Assembly (NCBI GenBank): GCA_002733915.1
Contig: NVXN01000001.1
Span: 311,887-323,392, forward strand
DNA: 11,506 nt
Reading direction: 5' to 3'
Source: Aequorivita sp.
Lineage (GTDB): Bacteria > Bacteroidota > Bacteroidia > Flavobacteriales > Flavobacteriaceae
Shown here one piece after another: positions 1 through 6,520 of this stretch; positions within the stretch are counted from its first letter, which is position 1, and the number at the start of each line of letters is the position of its first letter. A program made the position numbers and the translations under genes. The notes under the pieces are model-generated. The model worked only from the letters and a program-made list of their open reading frames with translations. It searched no databases and was not told the origin of the DNA.

Positions 1-419
1 TTGATGAAATTCTTGAGAAATATATTTCCCAAGAAAACATGAATTGGAACAATCTTTTTAAGGAATATGAAGCGATTCGGAAAAAAGATACGGACGCAAT
101 TGCAAATTTGGCGGTAGATAATTTCCACGAAATGAAAGAGCACACCGCGATGGAAATTTTCCAAAGAAAAAGAAAACTGGAAACCGCATTTGAAGCAGAA
201 TTCCCAAAAGAATATTACAGCAAATATTCTTTGGTTACCTTTAAGGAATCAATCACTTATTCCGAAGCATTGAAACGCGGACGGGCACAGGACAAAGCGA
301 TTTTAAATCTTTTGGACGACGGAAAAATCAATGAAGAATTGGCGCTAAAGGAAAAACTGGAACTGGTAAAAAAAGAAACCGAAGCTATCCTTCACGACGA
401 TGAAGTGGCATTTGGGTAA
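1..419 (+). CDS. kmo: Kynurenine 3-monooxygenase, C-terminal part (5' end outside window)
   Basis: FAD- and NADPH-dependent hydroxylase that turns L-kynurenine into 3-hydroxykynurenine. The frame is open to the left edge: the codon phase starts at base 3 and about 12 codons lie before the first internal ATG at 39, so this ATG is not the start. The visible 138 residues match the C-terminal helical region of the KMO family: the NW..LF.EY..IRK.DTDAIA stretch, then NFHEM (normally N-F-x-E-M-R), then the FP..YY.KYSLVTF block, and [10 protein letters not shown] near the end. The FAD-binding N-terminal two thirds are not visible. No C-terminal membrane anchor is present, as is usual in bacterial enzymes. 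The stop is 10 bases before the preferred start of the next gene, and the next three catabolic genes belong to the same pathway, supporting both the operon and the call. The identity rests on recalled family motifs only. Confidence 0.86.
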   Translation, partial: DEILEKYISQENMNWNNLFKEYEAIRKKDTDAIANLAVDNFHEMKEHTAMEIFQRKRKLETAFEAEFPKEYYSKYSLVTFKESITYSEALKRGRAQDKAILNLLDDGKINEELALKEKLELVKKETEAILHDDEVAFG

Positions 420-429
420 AAATAAGAAT

Positions 430-873
430 ATGGAAAATAATGAAAAAAATTCCCGCCTTCGCGGGAATGTGGTCGAAGGAAAAGCAACGCCGCGCGGCGC
501 ATATCCACACGTAAAGCGCGTGGGCGATTTTATATTTATTAGTGGAACAAGTTCGCGTTTGCCGGACAATACCTTTGCGGGCGTTCATAAAATTGACGAA
601 ATGGGCACGATGCATTTCGATATAAAAGAGCAAACCCGCGCTGTACTCGAAAACATAAAAGATTACTTAGCCACCGAAGGCGCAACAATGGCCGATGTTG
701 TAGACGTTACCAGTTTTTTGGTTAATATGAATGACTTTGCCGGTTACAATCAAGTATACGCTGAATATTTTAATAAGGAAACCGGACCGACGCGTACTAC
801 AGTTGCCGTACACCAATTGCCGCATCCGCATTTAGTGGTGGAGATTAAGGCGATGGCTTATAAACCGCTCTAA
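430..873 (+). CDS. amnD: 2-aminomuconate deaminase, RidA/YjgF-family
   Basis: Predicted to hydrolyse 2-aminomuconate to 4-oxalocrotonate plus ammonia, the step after the semialdehyde dehydrogenase encoded next. With the ATG at 430 the protein is 147 residues. It contains the RidA-fold signatures in the form typical of the NbaF/AmnD branch: [12 protein letters not shown] (about 23-34), [12 protein letters not shown] (36-48), [10 protein letters not shown] (67-76), [13 protein letters not shown] (91-103), [17 protein letters not shown] (119-135) with Arg122, and VEIKA (137-141) with Glu138, the Arg and Glu being conserved in RidA active sites. An in-frame ATG at 400 would overlap kmo by 20 bases and add ten unconserved residues, so 430 is preferred. 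Residues 7-13 are encoded by a perfect palindrome (449-468), an odd insertion ahead of the conserved core. The stop codon directly abuts the next start. A generic RidA imine hydrolase is the alternative, but motifs and neighbours favour aminomuconate. Confidence 0.88.
   Translation: MENNEKNSRLRGNVVEGKATPRGAYPHVKRVGDFIFISGTSSRLPDNTFAGVHKIDEMGTMHFDIKEQTRAVLENIKDYLATEGATMADVVDVTSFLVNMNDFAGYNQVYAEYFNKETGPTRTTVAVHQLPHPHLVVEIKAMAYKPL
449..468. repeat. Perfect 8-bp palindrome, REP-like, inside coding sequence
   Basis: Arms ATTCCCGC (449-456) and GCGGGAAT (461-468) are exact reverse complements around the tetraloop CTTC. The stem is GC-rich in an AT-rich surrounding. It resembles short extragenic palindromes that are dispersed in many bacterial genomes, and its reverse translation contains the IPAKAGI-type peptide often produced by such elements. 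Here it lies in frame within the deaminase gene, encoding residues 7-13, close enough to the start codon to hide it or slow ribosomes. Whether it is repeated elsewhere in the genome cannot be seen from this window. Confidence 0.7.
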
Positions 874-2343
874 ATGCAAAAAATCCTAAACTACATAAAC
901 GGCGAATACGTTGAACCACTTTCAAAAAAATGGTTGGATAACTACAATCCTTCCAATGGCGAAGTGTATTCCCAAATTGCAAATTCAAATGCGGAAGATA
1001 TTGAAAACGCATATCAAGCGGCAAAAGCAGCGTTCCCCAAATGGAACAACACAACCATTGACGAACGCAGCAGAATTCTTCTAAAAATTGCTGATTTAAT
1101 TGATGAAAAATTAGTTGAATTGGCAGAAGCCGAAGCAAAAGACAACGGCAAACCATTGAGTTTGGCGTTGGCAGTTGATATTCCGAGAGCTTCTGCAAAC
1201 TTCCGTTTTTTTGGAAATGCAATCACACAATTCGCCAGCGAAGCGCACGAAAGTGTAGGTTTGAATACAATTAATTTTACGCTTCGCCAACCTATTGGCG
1301 TGGTCGGTTGTATTTCGCCGTGGAACCTTCCACTTTATTTATTTACTTGGAAAATCGGTCCAGCAATTGCCGCAGGAAATACGGTGGTTGCAAAACCCAG
1401 CGAAATAACCCCATTGACCGCTTTTCTTTTAGGGGAAATCTGCACCGACGCTGGTCTTCCAAAAGGGGTTTTAAATATTGTTCACGGAACGGGTCCTTCA
1501 ACAGGACAAGCGATTGTGGAACATAAAAATATTAAAGCTATTTCCTTTACCGGTGGAACAAAAACCGGTGAAAACATTGCCCGAATCGCTGCGCCAATGT
1601 TTAAAAAATTGTCTTTGGAATTGGGCGGAAAGAACCCAAACCTCATTTTCGCCGATTGCGATTATAAAAAAATGTTGGACGTAACCGTACGTTCTTCATT
1701 CGCAAATCAAGGGCAGATCTGCCTTTGCGGAAGTAGGATTTTTGTTGAAAAACCGATTTACGAAAAATTCAAAAAAGATTTTATTGAAAAAGTAAAACAA
1801 CTCAAAATAGGAAATCCGTTTGATGCCGAAACAAATATTGGCGCTTTGGTTTCCAAACCCCATTTGGAAAAAGTGGAATCATACATTACAATCGCAGAAA
1901 ATGAAGGTGGAAAAATTCTTTGTGGCGGAAATCGGGTGACAGTAAAAGGTTTCGAAAACGGTTATTATTTGGAGCCAACAGTAATCGAGGTTTTTGACGA
2001 TCAATGCCGCGTAAACCAAGAGGAAATCTTCGGCCCTGTTGTTACAATTATGCCTTTTGAAACCGAAGAAGAAGTTTTGAAAATGGCAAATTCGGTAAAA
2101 TACGGATTGTCCTCAACGCTTTGGACTTCAGATCTTAACCGTACAATGCGCATTTCAAAAGAAATTGAAGCCGGAATTGTTTGGGTAAATACGTGGTTGA
2201 ACCGAGATTTACGAACTCCTTTCGGTGGAATGAAAGACAGCGGTGTGGGTCGTGAAGGAGGATTTGAAGCGCTTCGGTTTTTTACTGAGGCGAAGAATGT
2301 GTGTATCTCTTATTCCGGTAAAAGCGTGAATCCCATGGAATGA
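874..2343 (+). CDS. amnC: 2-aminomuconic semialdehyde dehydrogenase (ALDH superfamily)
   Basis: NAD-dependent oxidation of 2-aminomuconate-6-semialdehyde to 2-aminomuconate, keeping the product of the decarboxylase from cyclising to picolinate. The 489-residue length is standard for the family. Visible ALDH landmarks: PWNLP (149-153) with oxyanion Asn151; VAKPSE (172-177) for cofactor binding; FTGGT (225-229); LELGGKNPN (248-256) with general base Glu249; GQICLCGSR (280-288) with catalytic Cys283; EEIFGPV (383-389); PFGGMKDSG.GREGG near the end. The C-x-C form of the active site, and the Arg residues around 105-111 and 444-447, fit the aminomuconate/hydroxymuconate semialdehyde and ALDH8 branch. 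The ATG follows the deaminase stop with no gap, implying translational coupling. 2-hydroxymuconic semialdehyde dehydrogenase is the closest alternative; the KMO and ACMSD neighbours decide for the amino form. Confidence 0.9.
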   Translation: MQKILNYINGEYVEPLSKKWLDNYNPSNGEVYSQIANSNAEDIENAYQAAKAAFPKWNNTTIDERSRILLKIADLIDEKLVELAEAEAKDNGKPLSLALAVDIPRASANFRFFGNAITQFASEAHESVGLNTINFTLRQPIGVVGCISPWNLPLYLFTWKIGPAIAAGNTVVAKPSEITPLTAFLLGEICTDAGLPKGVLNIVHGTGPSTGQAIVEHKNIKAISFTGGTKTGENIARIAAPMFKKLSLELGGKNPNLIFADCDYKKMLDVTVRSSFANQGQICLCGSRIFVEKPIYEKFKKDFIEKVKQLKIGNPFDAETNIGALVSKPHLEKVESYITIAENEGGKILCGGNRVTVKGFENGYYLEPTVIEVFDDQCRVNQEEIFGPVVTIMPFETEEEVLKMANSVKYGLSSTLWTSDLNRTMRISKEIEAGIVWVNTWLNRDLRTPFGGMKDSGVGREGGFEALRFFTEAKNVCISYSGKSVNPME

Positions 2344-2424
2344 AAAAACGAAATTTGTAATTTCTTCTCCAACGTACTTGAGAAATGAACACTTCTCGTA
2401 AAATGGGAATTAGTAGGAAAAGGG

Positions 2425-2432
2425 TACTTTTA
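2425..2432 (+). promoter_or_regulatory. Possible -7 promoter element before the surface-protein gene
   Basis: TACTTTTA matches the Bacteroidota TAnnTTTG -7 consensus except for its last base and lies 15 bases before the ATG at 2448. No convincing -33 TTG is seen upstream. It would allow the surface protein to be transcribed apart from the catabolic genes, but the support is one motif with a mismatch. Confidence 0.22.
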
Positions 2433-2447
2433 AAAAATTTAATTATC

Positions 2448-3830
2448 ATGAAAAAACTTTACTATTTTTTCGTCCTGTCAACTGCGACAACCTTTGCCCA
2501 AGCCCCTTTCGTGACCACTTGGCAAGTCGATTCCTTCGATTTAGGTATTACCGTCCCGACCTTGGAAACCTTGAATTATAATTACACCATTGATTTTGGG
2601 GACGGCACAATCCTTAACAATGTGACTGGCGACGCAAGCCACACCTATATCACGCCTGGCATTTATACGGTAAGCATTACGGGGGATTTTCCGGCCATAT
2701 ATTTTAATGGTCAATTTGGTTCCTACGATATAAAAAGCGTTGAACAATGGGGCGATATCCAATGGGCAACAATGGAATCCGCATTTCAAGATTGTATTTT
2801 TTTAGTAGTGAACGCCACCGATGTCCCCGATTTGAGCCAGGTCACAAATCTCTCGGGAATGTTCCAAGGTTGCCGCGACGCATTCAACCAATCGTTGAAC
2901 AATTGGGATGTTTCCAATATTACTAATATGAGTTTCATGTTTTATGGTACCGATTTGTTCAATCAACCCTTGAATAATTGGGATGTTTCAAATGTTGTTG
3001 ATATGAATGGCATTTTTGCTGAGACCGAAGCATTCAATCAATCTTTGGAAAGTTGGGATGTATCAAATGTTGTGACCATGAACTCAATGTTTTATAATGC
3101 CAGCTCGTTCAATCAACCTTTGAACAATTGGGATGTTTCTAATGTGGAGGACATGAACCTTATGTTTGCTCATGCCCTTTATTTCAATCAACCCTTGAAC
3201 AATTGGAATGTTTCCAATGTTGTCGATATGTCCGAAATGTTCGATTTGGCCTACTACTTCAATCAACCTTTAGACAATTGGGATGTTTCCAATGTCACAG
3301 ATATGTCAACCATGTTTTATTATGCTTCGAATTTTAATCAAGATTTAGCCAATTGGGATTTTAATAGCAATAATGACTTTGAGAATTTTGTAAGTAATAG
3401 TGGATTAAACATTGCCAACTACGATGCTCTGTTGGCGCGTTTTGTTGACCTGGGCTTACAGGATATGTATCTCGGGGCCGAAGAACTCCAATATTGCGAT
3501 GAAGCCTCTCGAAACAAACTCATTGATAATTTGGGATGGGAAATTTATGGCGATTCCTTATCCGCAGATTGCAATTTGGCCCTCATCGAAAACGACCTTC
3601 ACGAATTCATCAAGATTTATCCCGTTCCTACTAAAGACTTTTTGCTACTGCAATTCCCGATAGGGATAGACGTAAGCCAAGTTGAAGTTTTTGACGTACA
3701 CGGCGAAAAAATAAAAATAATTTCCGATAGCCCGAAAAAAATAAATGTGGGAAACATGGCATCGGGTCATTATTTTATTAAAATTCACACAAATCGGGAA
3801 ACACTTGTAAAGAAATTTATTAAACTTTAA
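2448..3830 (+). CDS. BspA-like repeat surface protein with T9SS C-terminal sorting domain
   Basis: Predicted secreted or surface-anchored protein of 460 residues; the ligand is unknown. The ATG at 2448 is chosen because it is followed by a signal peptide (MKKLYYFFVL, cleavage probably after Ala17, leaving Gln). An in-frame ATG at 2385 would put 21 charged residues in front of it. Residues 46-80 resemble a PKD-type strand segment (DFGDGT, HTYITPGIYTV). Six near-identical 25-residue units follow at 146-295, each of the form FNQ.L.NWDVSNV..M..MF, plus a degenerate seventh; this is the DUF285/BspA repeat, linked in other bacteria to adhesion. Residues from about 385 to 460 (IKIYPVPT, then a GHYFIKI-type strand and a basic KKFIKL end) form a type A T9SS sorting domain. 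It has no evident link to tryptophan breakdown although it sits between two catabolic genes. Confidence 0.9.
   Translation: MKKLYYFFVLSTATTFAQAPFVTTWQVDSFDLGITVPTLETLNYNYTIDFGDGTILNNVTGDASHTYITPGIYTVSITGDFPAIYFNGQFGSYDIKSVEQWGDIQWATMESAFQDCIFLVVNATDVPDLSQVTNLSGMFQGCRDAFNQSLNNWDVSNITNMSFMFYGTDLFNQPLNNWDVSNVVDMNGIFAETEAFNQSLESWDVSNVVTMNSMFYNASSFNQPLNNWDVSNVEDMNLMFAHALYFNQPLNNWNVSNVVDMSEMFDLAYYFNQPLDNWDVSNVTDMSTMFYYASNFNQDLANWDFNSNNDFENFVSNSGLNIANYDALLARFVDLGLQDMYLGAEELQYCDEASRNKLIDNLGWEIYGDSLSADCNLALIENDLHEFIKIYPVPTKDFLLLQFPIGIDVSQVEVFDVHGEKIKIISDSPKKINVGNMASGHYFIKIHTNRETLVKKFIKL
2883..3332 (+). repeat. Six tandem 75-bp coding repeats (25-residue DUF285 units)
   Basis: Units begin at 2883, 2958, 3033, 3108, 3183 and 3258, each exactly 75 bases, with a partial degenerate unit from 3333. 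The first half of each unit (encoding FNQ.LNNWDVSNV) is strongly conserved at DNA level as well as protein level, while the second half varies. That pattern allows slipped-strand or recombinational gain and loss of whole units without breaking the frame. Confidence 0.92.
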
Positions 3831-3850
3831 AATTTAAGTCAGAAAATGTT

Positions 3851-3929
3851 CCCTCGAGTGTAGTTGAAGGATAGTCGAGGCCCGATTGAAATTGTAACAT
3901 AAAAGCCCTTCGACTGCGCTCAGAGTGAC
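3851..3929 (+). repeat. Inverted pair of a short repeat; forms a G-U-rich hairpin
   Basis: The two 15-base arms are 3856-3870 (GAGTGTAGTTGAAGG) and 3907-3921 (CCTTCGACTGCGCTC). In plus-strand RNA all 15 positions can pair, 12 as Watson-Crick and three as G-U, around a 36-base loop. The minus-strand transcript would have three A-C mismatches instead. The arms look like two diverged copies, in opposite orientation, of a short intergenic repeat. A smaller competing stem, CCTCGA (3852-3857) with TCGAGG (3875-3880), shares the left arm. There is no T-tract after it, so it is not a classical terminator, but it could protect the 3' end of the surface-protein mRNA or attenuate read-through into the SDR gene. 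Confidence 0.6.
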
Positions 3930-3944
3930 AGCGAAAAAAATATT

Positions 3945-4730
3945 ATGAATTTAGATTTAACAGATAAAAACGCAATGGTCTGCGGAAGTACGGCAGGTAT
4001 TGGAAAAGCAACTGCTATTCAATTGGCAAAATTGGGTGCGACCATTACTTTGGTTGCCCGTGACGAAGCGAAATTAAAGGAAACATTAATTGAACTTGCT
4101 CACGAAAAAGGTCAAAAACACAACTATTTTGTGGCAGATTTCACCAAACCCGATGAAGTAAAAAAGAAAGCTGAATTGGCTGCTTCAAATAAAACTTTTC
4201 ACATTTTGGTGAATAATACTGGCGGACCAAAAGGCGGACCTATTTTTTCTGCAGGAACTGAAGAGTTTGAAAAGGCCTTCTCAATGCACGTAATATGTAA
4301 CCAGATTTTGGTGCAGGCGCTTGTTCCCGGAATGAAGGAAGCAGATTACGGCAGGATTATAAATATTATTTCCACTTCCGTAAAACAACCTATCGATGGC
4401 CTTGGCGTGAGCAACACCATTCGCGGCGCTGTTGCCAATTGGAGCAAAACTTTGGCTAATGAATTGGGCCAATTCGGAATAACGGTAAACAACATTTTAC
4501 CTGGTTTTACCGCTACTGATAGGCTTGAAGACATCGTGGGAAATGCCGCAAAACGAATGAATAAAACCGAAAAGGAAGCGAGCGACTTTATGAAAAGTCT
4601 CGTTCCTGCACGGCGTTTTGCGCAACCTGGTGAAATTGCAAATGCTGTTGCGTTTTTGGCGAGTGAAGCCGCAAGCTACATCAATGGAATAAATCTTCCG
4701 GTTGATGGCGGACGCACCAAAAGTTTGTAA
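3945..4730 (+). CDS. SDR-fold protein (BKR-like) lacking the standard YxxxK pair
   Basis: A 261-residue Rossmann-fold protein of the short-chain dehydrogenase/reductase superfamily, probably cytosolic. The glycine-rich turn is GSTAGIG (14-20), followed by NNTGG (90-94) where classical SDRs have NNAG, ISTS (142-145) where the catalytic Ser normally sits, and a C-terminal LPVDGG (251-256). Aligning GAVANWSKTLANELG with the usual helix after the active site places Ser156 and Arg160 where Tyr and Lys of YxxxK belong. The protein fits the BKR-like SDR subgroup known to deviate in both motifs. Such proteins are often named 3-oxoacyl-ACP reductase by similarity, which is not justified here. Its place between dehydrogenase and decarboxylase genes suggests a role with muconate-type intermediates, but substrate and activity are unknown. 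The start at 3945 is the first in-frame ATG, directly before a normal SDR N-terminus (LDLTDKNAMVCG). Confidence 0.85.
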   Translation: MNLDLTDKNAMVCGSTAGIGKATAIQLAKLGATITLVARDEAKLKETLIELAHEKGQKHNYFVADFTKPDEVKKKAELAASNKTFHILVNNTGGPKGGPIFSAGTEEFEKAFSMHVICNQILVQALVPGMKEADYGRIINIISTSVKQPIDGLGVSNTIRGAVANWSKTLANELGQFGITVNNILPGFTATDRLEDIVGNAAKRMNKTEKEASDFMKSLVPARRFAQPGEIANAVAFLASEAASYINGINLPVDGGRTKSL

Positions 4731-4735
4731 CTTTA
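4728..4735 (+). promoter_or_regulatory. Possible -7 promoter element before the decarboxylase gene
   Basis: TAACTTTA, one base off TAnnTTTG, overlaps the SDR stop codon and ends 19 bases before the ATG at 4755. The nearest upstream TTG (4702-4704) is 23 bases away, somewhat longer than the usual spacing. An internal promoter for the decarboxylase and methyltransferase is possible, but co-transcription with the genes upstream is equally plausible. Confidence 0.25.
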
Positions 4736-4754
4736 GCACAACAAACAACCTCGA

Positions 4755-5843
4755 ATGAAACGAAAACTTCGCATTAACGGCCACTCACATCTACTTCCTT
4801 ATCCCGAGGAAATTCCACAGTTCATGCAGGACAAAGGCATTTTTTGGGTAGATAAAGATCGAAAATTTATGCTCCAAAAAGATTGGAGTCGCCCCGTAAC
4901 AGATTCTAGTTTCTTTTTGAACGAAAAACTGGAATGGATGGAGCGTTTCAAAATAGACCACGCTGTAGTTTTAAACCTTTCCCAGCTCTATGGAAACGGA
5001 CTCCGCGTGGAGGAAATGAAACAAGCTCTTCGTTTTCAGAATGATTTCAACGCAAAAGTACAGCATGACCATCCCTCAAAATTTACCTGTGGGTTTGTGG
5101 TACATCCGGGGTTTGTCCGTGGCGCACTTTGGGAAATGGAACGCTGTGTGGAAGAGTTGGGAATGCAGCTTCTATGTTTACCCACACATTATATGGACAC
5201 CATTGGTACCTGGCGCTGCATTTTTGATGAAGAAAACGAACCCATCTTTGAGCTGGCTTCAAAATACAATCTTGCGGTTGAAATACATCCCTATGACGGC
5301 GAAAAATTCATAAAGTTAGAAAACACGGCTTGGCGCTTCCACCTTATTTGGATGCTTGCGCAATGTGCCGACGCCTATCACTTTTTAACTTTAAATGGTT
5401 ACGCAGATAAATATCCCGGAATGCGCACTTGCTTTGCTCACGGTGGCCAATTGGCACAAATCAATCTAGGAAGAAGAATCCAAGGTTTTGATGGCCGTCC
5501 CGATCTTTTCAAAGGAAAAGTACATCCACGGAAATCTGTTGGCCACAAAAATATTTTTTTCGATACTTTAGTGCACGACACCGGTTCTTTGGAATTGGTT
5601 GTAAAAAATCAAGGCGCAAAACAAGTTTTAGTTGGCTTGGATGATCCTTATCCGCTTGGTGAAATGGAAAGTGCTCCGCAGTCTTCTTATCCTGGAAAAA
5701 TATTGGATTTAGCTTTGGAACGCAAAATTATAACCCAAGCGCAAGCAGATGCTATGTGGGAAGACAATGTAATCCAATGGCTTTGTGGGGAGGATGAAAA
5801 CGCAAAACAGAAATTGGTGAATAGAATTCTCAACGGGGATTAA
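4755..5843 (+). CDS. acmsD: 2-amino-3-carboxymuconate-6-semialdehyde decarboxylase (ACMSD), amidohydrolase family
   Basis: Zinc enzyme that decarboxylates the unstable ring-opening product of 3-hydroxyanthranilate, diverting it from spontaneous quinolinate formation toward full oxidation. It has 362 residues, slightly longer than the roughly 330-residue characterised enzymes. Metal-ligand motifs of the ACMSD branch are visible in order: GHSH near the N-terminus (His10, His12), EIHPYDG with His178, CFAHGGQ with His229, and GLDDPYPLG with Asp296 as the last ligand. The PTHYMDT (143-149) and FFDTLVHD (268-275) stretches also fit the family. The start is the only ATG ahead of the HxH motif and lies 24 bases after the SDR stop. 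A related amidohydrolase-2 decarboxylase is possible on sequence alone, but the deaminase, dehydrogenase and monooxygenase neighbours make ACMSD by far the best call. Confidence 0.9.
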   Translation: MKRKLRINGHSHLLPYPEEIPQFMQDKGIFWVDKDRKFMLQKDWSRPVTDSSFFLNEKLEWMERFKIDHAVVLNLSQLYGNGLRVEEMKQALRFQNDFNAKVQHDHPSKFTCGFVVHPGFVRGALWEMERCVEELGMQLLCLPTHYMDTIGTWRCIFDEENEPIFELASKYNLAVEIHPYDGEKFIKLENTAWRFHLIWMLAQCADAYHFLTLNGYADKYPGMRTCFAHGGQLAQINLGRRIQGFDGRPDLFKGKVHPRKSVGHKNIFFDTLVHDTGSLELVVKNQGAKQVLVGLDDPYPLGEMESAPQSSYPGKILDLALERKIITQAQADAMWEDNVIQWLCGEDENAKQKLVNRILNGD

Positions 5844-5875
5844 AAAATAACAAGCCAATACTGAATATTTATAAA

Positions 5876-6520
5876 ATGGATTTTCTTCCCGAAAAATTAA
5901 ATGATTACGTTGAAAAGCACTCGCAAGCCGAGCCGGAAATACTTGCAAAACTGAACCGTGAAACTTGGCAAAAACAAATGCAGCCACGTATGTTGAGTGG
6001 GCATTTGCAGGGGCGGGTTTTAAGCATGCTTTCCAAATTGATTCAGCCAAAAAATATTCTTGAAATAGGGACTTATACTGGTTATTCTGCTTTGTGTCTA
6101 GCCGAGGGAATGCGGGAAAACGGTGAGCTTCATACCATTGATATCAATGAAGAATTGTTCGATTTTCAACGGAAGTATTTTGACGAATCGCCTTTCGGGA
6201 AACAGATTTTTCAACATTTGGGCAATGCTTTGGAAATAATTCCGAAGCTTGAGAAAACTTTCGATTTAGTTTTTATTGATGCGGATAAAAACAATTATCC
6301 AAATTATCTGAAAATAATTCTTCCGAAGCTGAAAAAAGGATCCGTTATTTTAAGTGACAACGTGCTATGGAGCGGAAAGGTTGTGGAAAAATTAAAAGAT
6401 GACGATGTTGACACTAAGGCACTTCTTCAGTATAATAAACTAATAAATGAACACCCAAAACTGGAAACCGTGCTTCTCCCGATACGTGACGGATTGGCAA
6501 TTTCAAGAGTTATCGATTAG
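5876..6520 (+). CDS. Class I SAM-dependent O-methyltransferase (catechol/caffeoyl-CoA type)
   Basis: A 214-residue soluble methyltransferase of the metal-dependent O-methyltransferase family 3 (COMT/CCoAOMT-like). Motif I is LEIGTYTGYSAL (62-73); HTIDIN (86-91) holds the acidic residue that binds SAM ribose; LVFIDADKNNY (131-141) and LSDNVLW (159-165) carry the expected metal ligands Asp135, Asp161 and Asn162. The substrate cannot be read from sequence; the family methylates adjacent hydroxyls on aromatic rings and also wobble-uridine tRNA sites in some members. It lies 32 bases after the decarboxylase in the same direction, so it may be the last gene of the kynurenine transcript, where 3-hydroxylated aromatic intermediates would be candidate substrates, but simple adjacency is also possible. 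The 3' end overlaps the convergent phosphatase gene by 18 bases. Confidence 0.88.
   Translation: MDFLPEKLNDYVEKHSQAEPEILAKLNRETWQKQMQPRMLSGHLQGRVLSMLSKLIQPKNILEIGTYTGYSALCLAEGMRENGELHTIDINEELFDFQRKYFDESPFGKQIFQHLGNALEIIPKLEKTFDLVFIDADKNNYPNYLKIILPKLKKGSVILSDNVLWSGKVVEKLKDDDVDTKALLQYNKLINEHPKLETVLLPIRDGLAISRVID

Noticed and set aside
39..419. Separate 126-residue gene starting at ATG 39
   Set aside because: The frame is open upstream to the window edge and the residues match the C-terminal part of kynurenine 3-monooxygenase, so the ATG is internal.
400..429. Earlier start for the deaminase
   Set aside because: It would overlap kmo and add ten residues with no family similarity; the ATG at 430 leaves a normal length.
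385..633. Minus-strand open frames across the kmo/deaminase junction
   Set aside because: They overlap two well-supported genes and owe an IPAKAGI-type peptide to the palindrome, a known artefact of such repeats.
2350..2364. Six-base inverted repeat with a three-base loop after the dehydrogenase gene as terminator
   Set aside because: The stem is short and AT-only apart from one pair, and no T-run follows; it is likely chance.
2385..2447. N-terminal extension of the surface protein
   Set aside because: The extra 21 residues are charged and precede a clear signal peptide that starts at 2448.
2883..3332. CRISPR-like array because of regular spacing
   Set aside because: The period is coding, with 75-base units that translate into a known 25-residue protein repeat.
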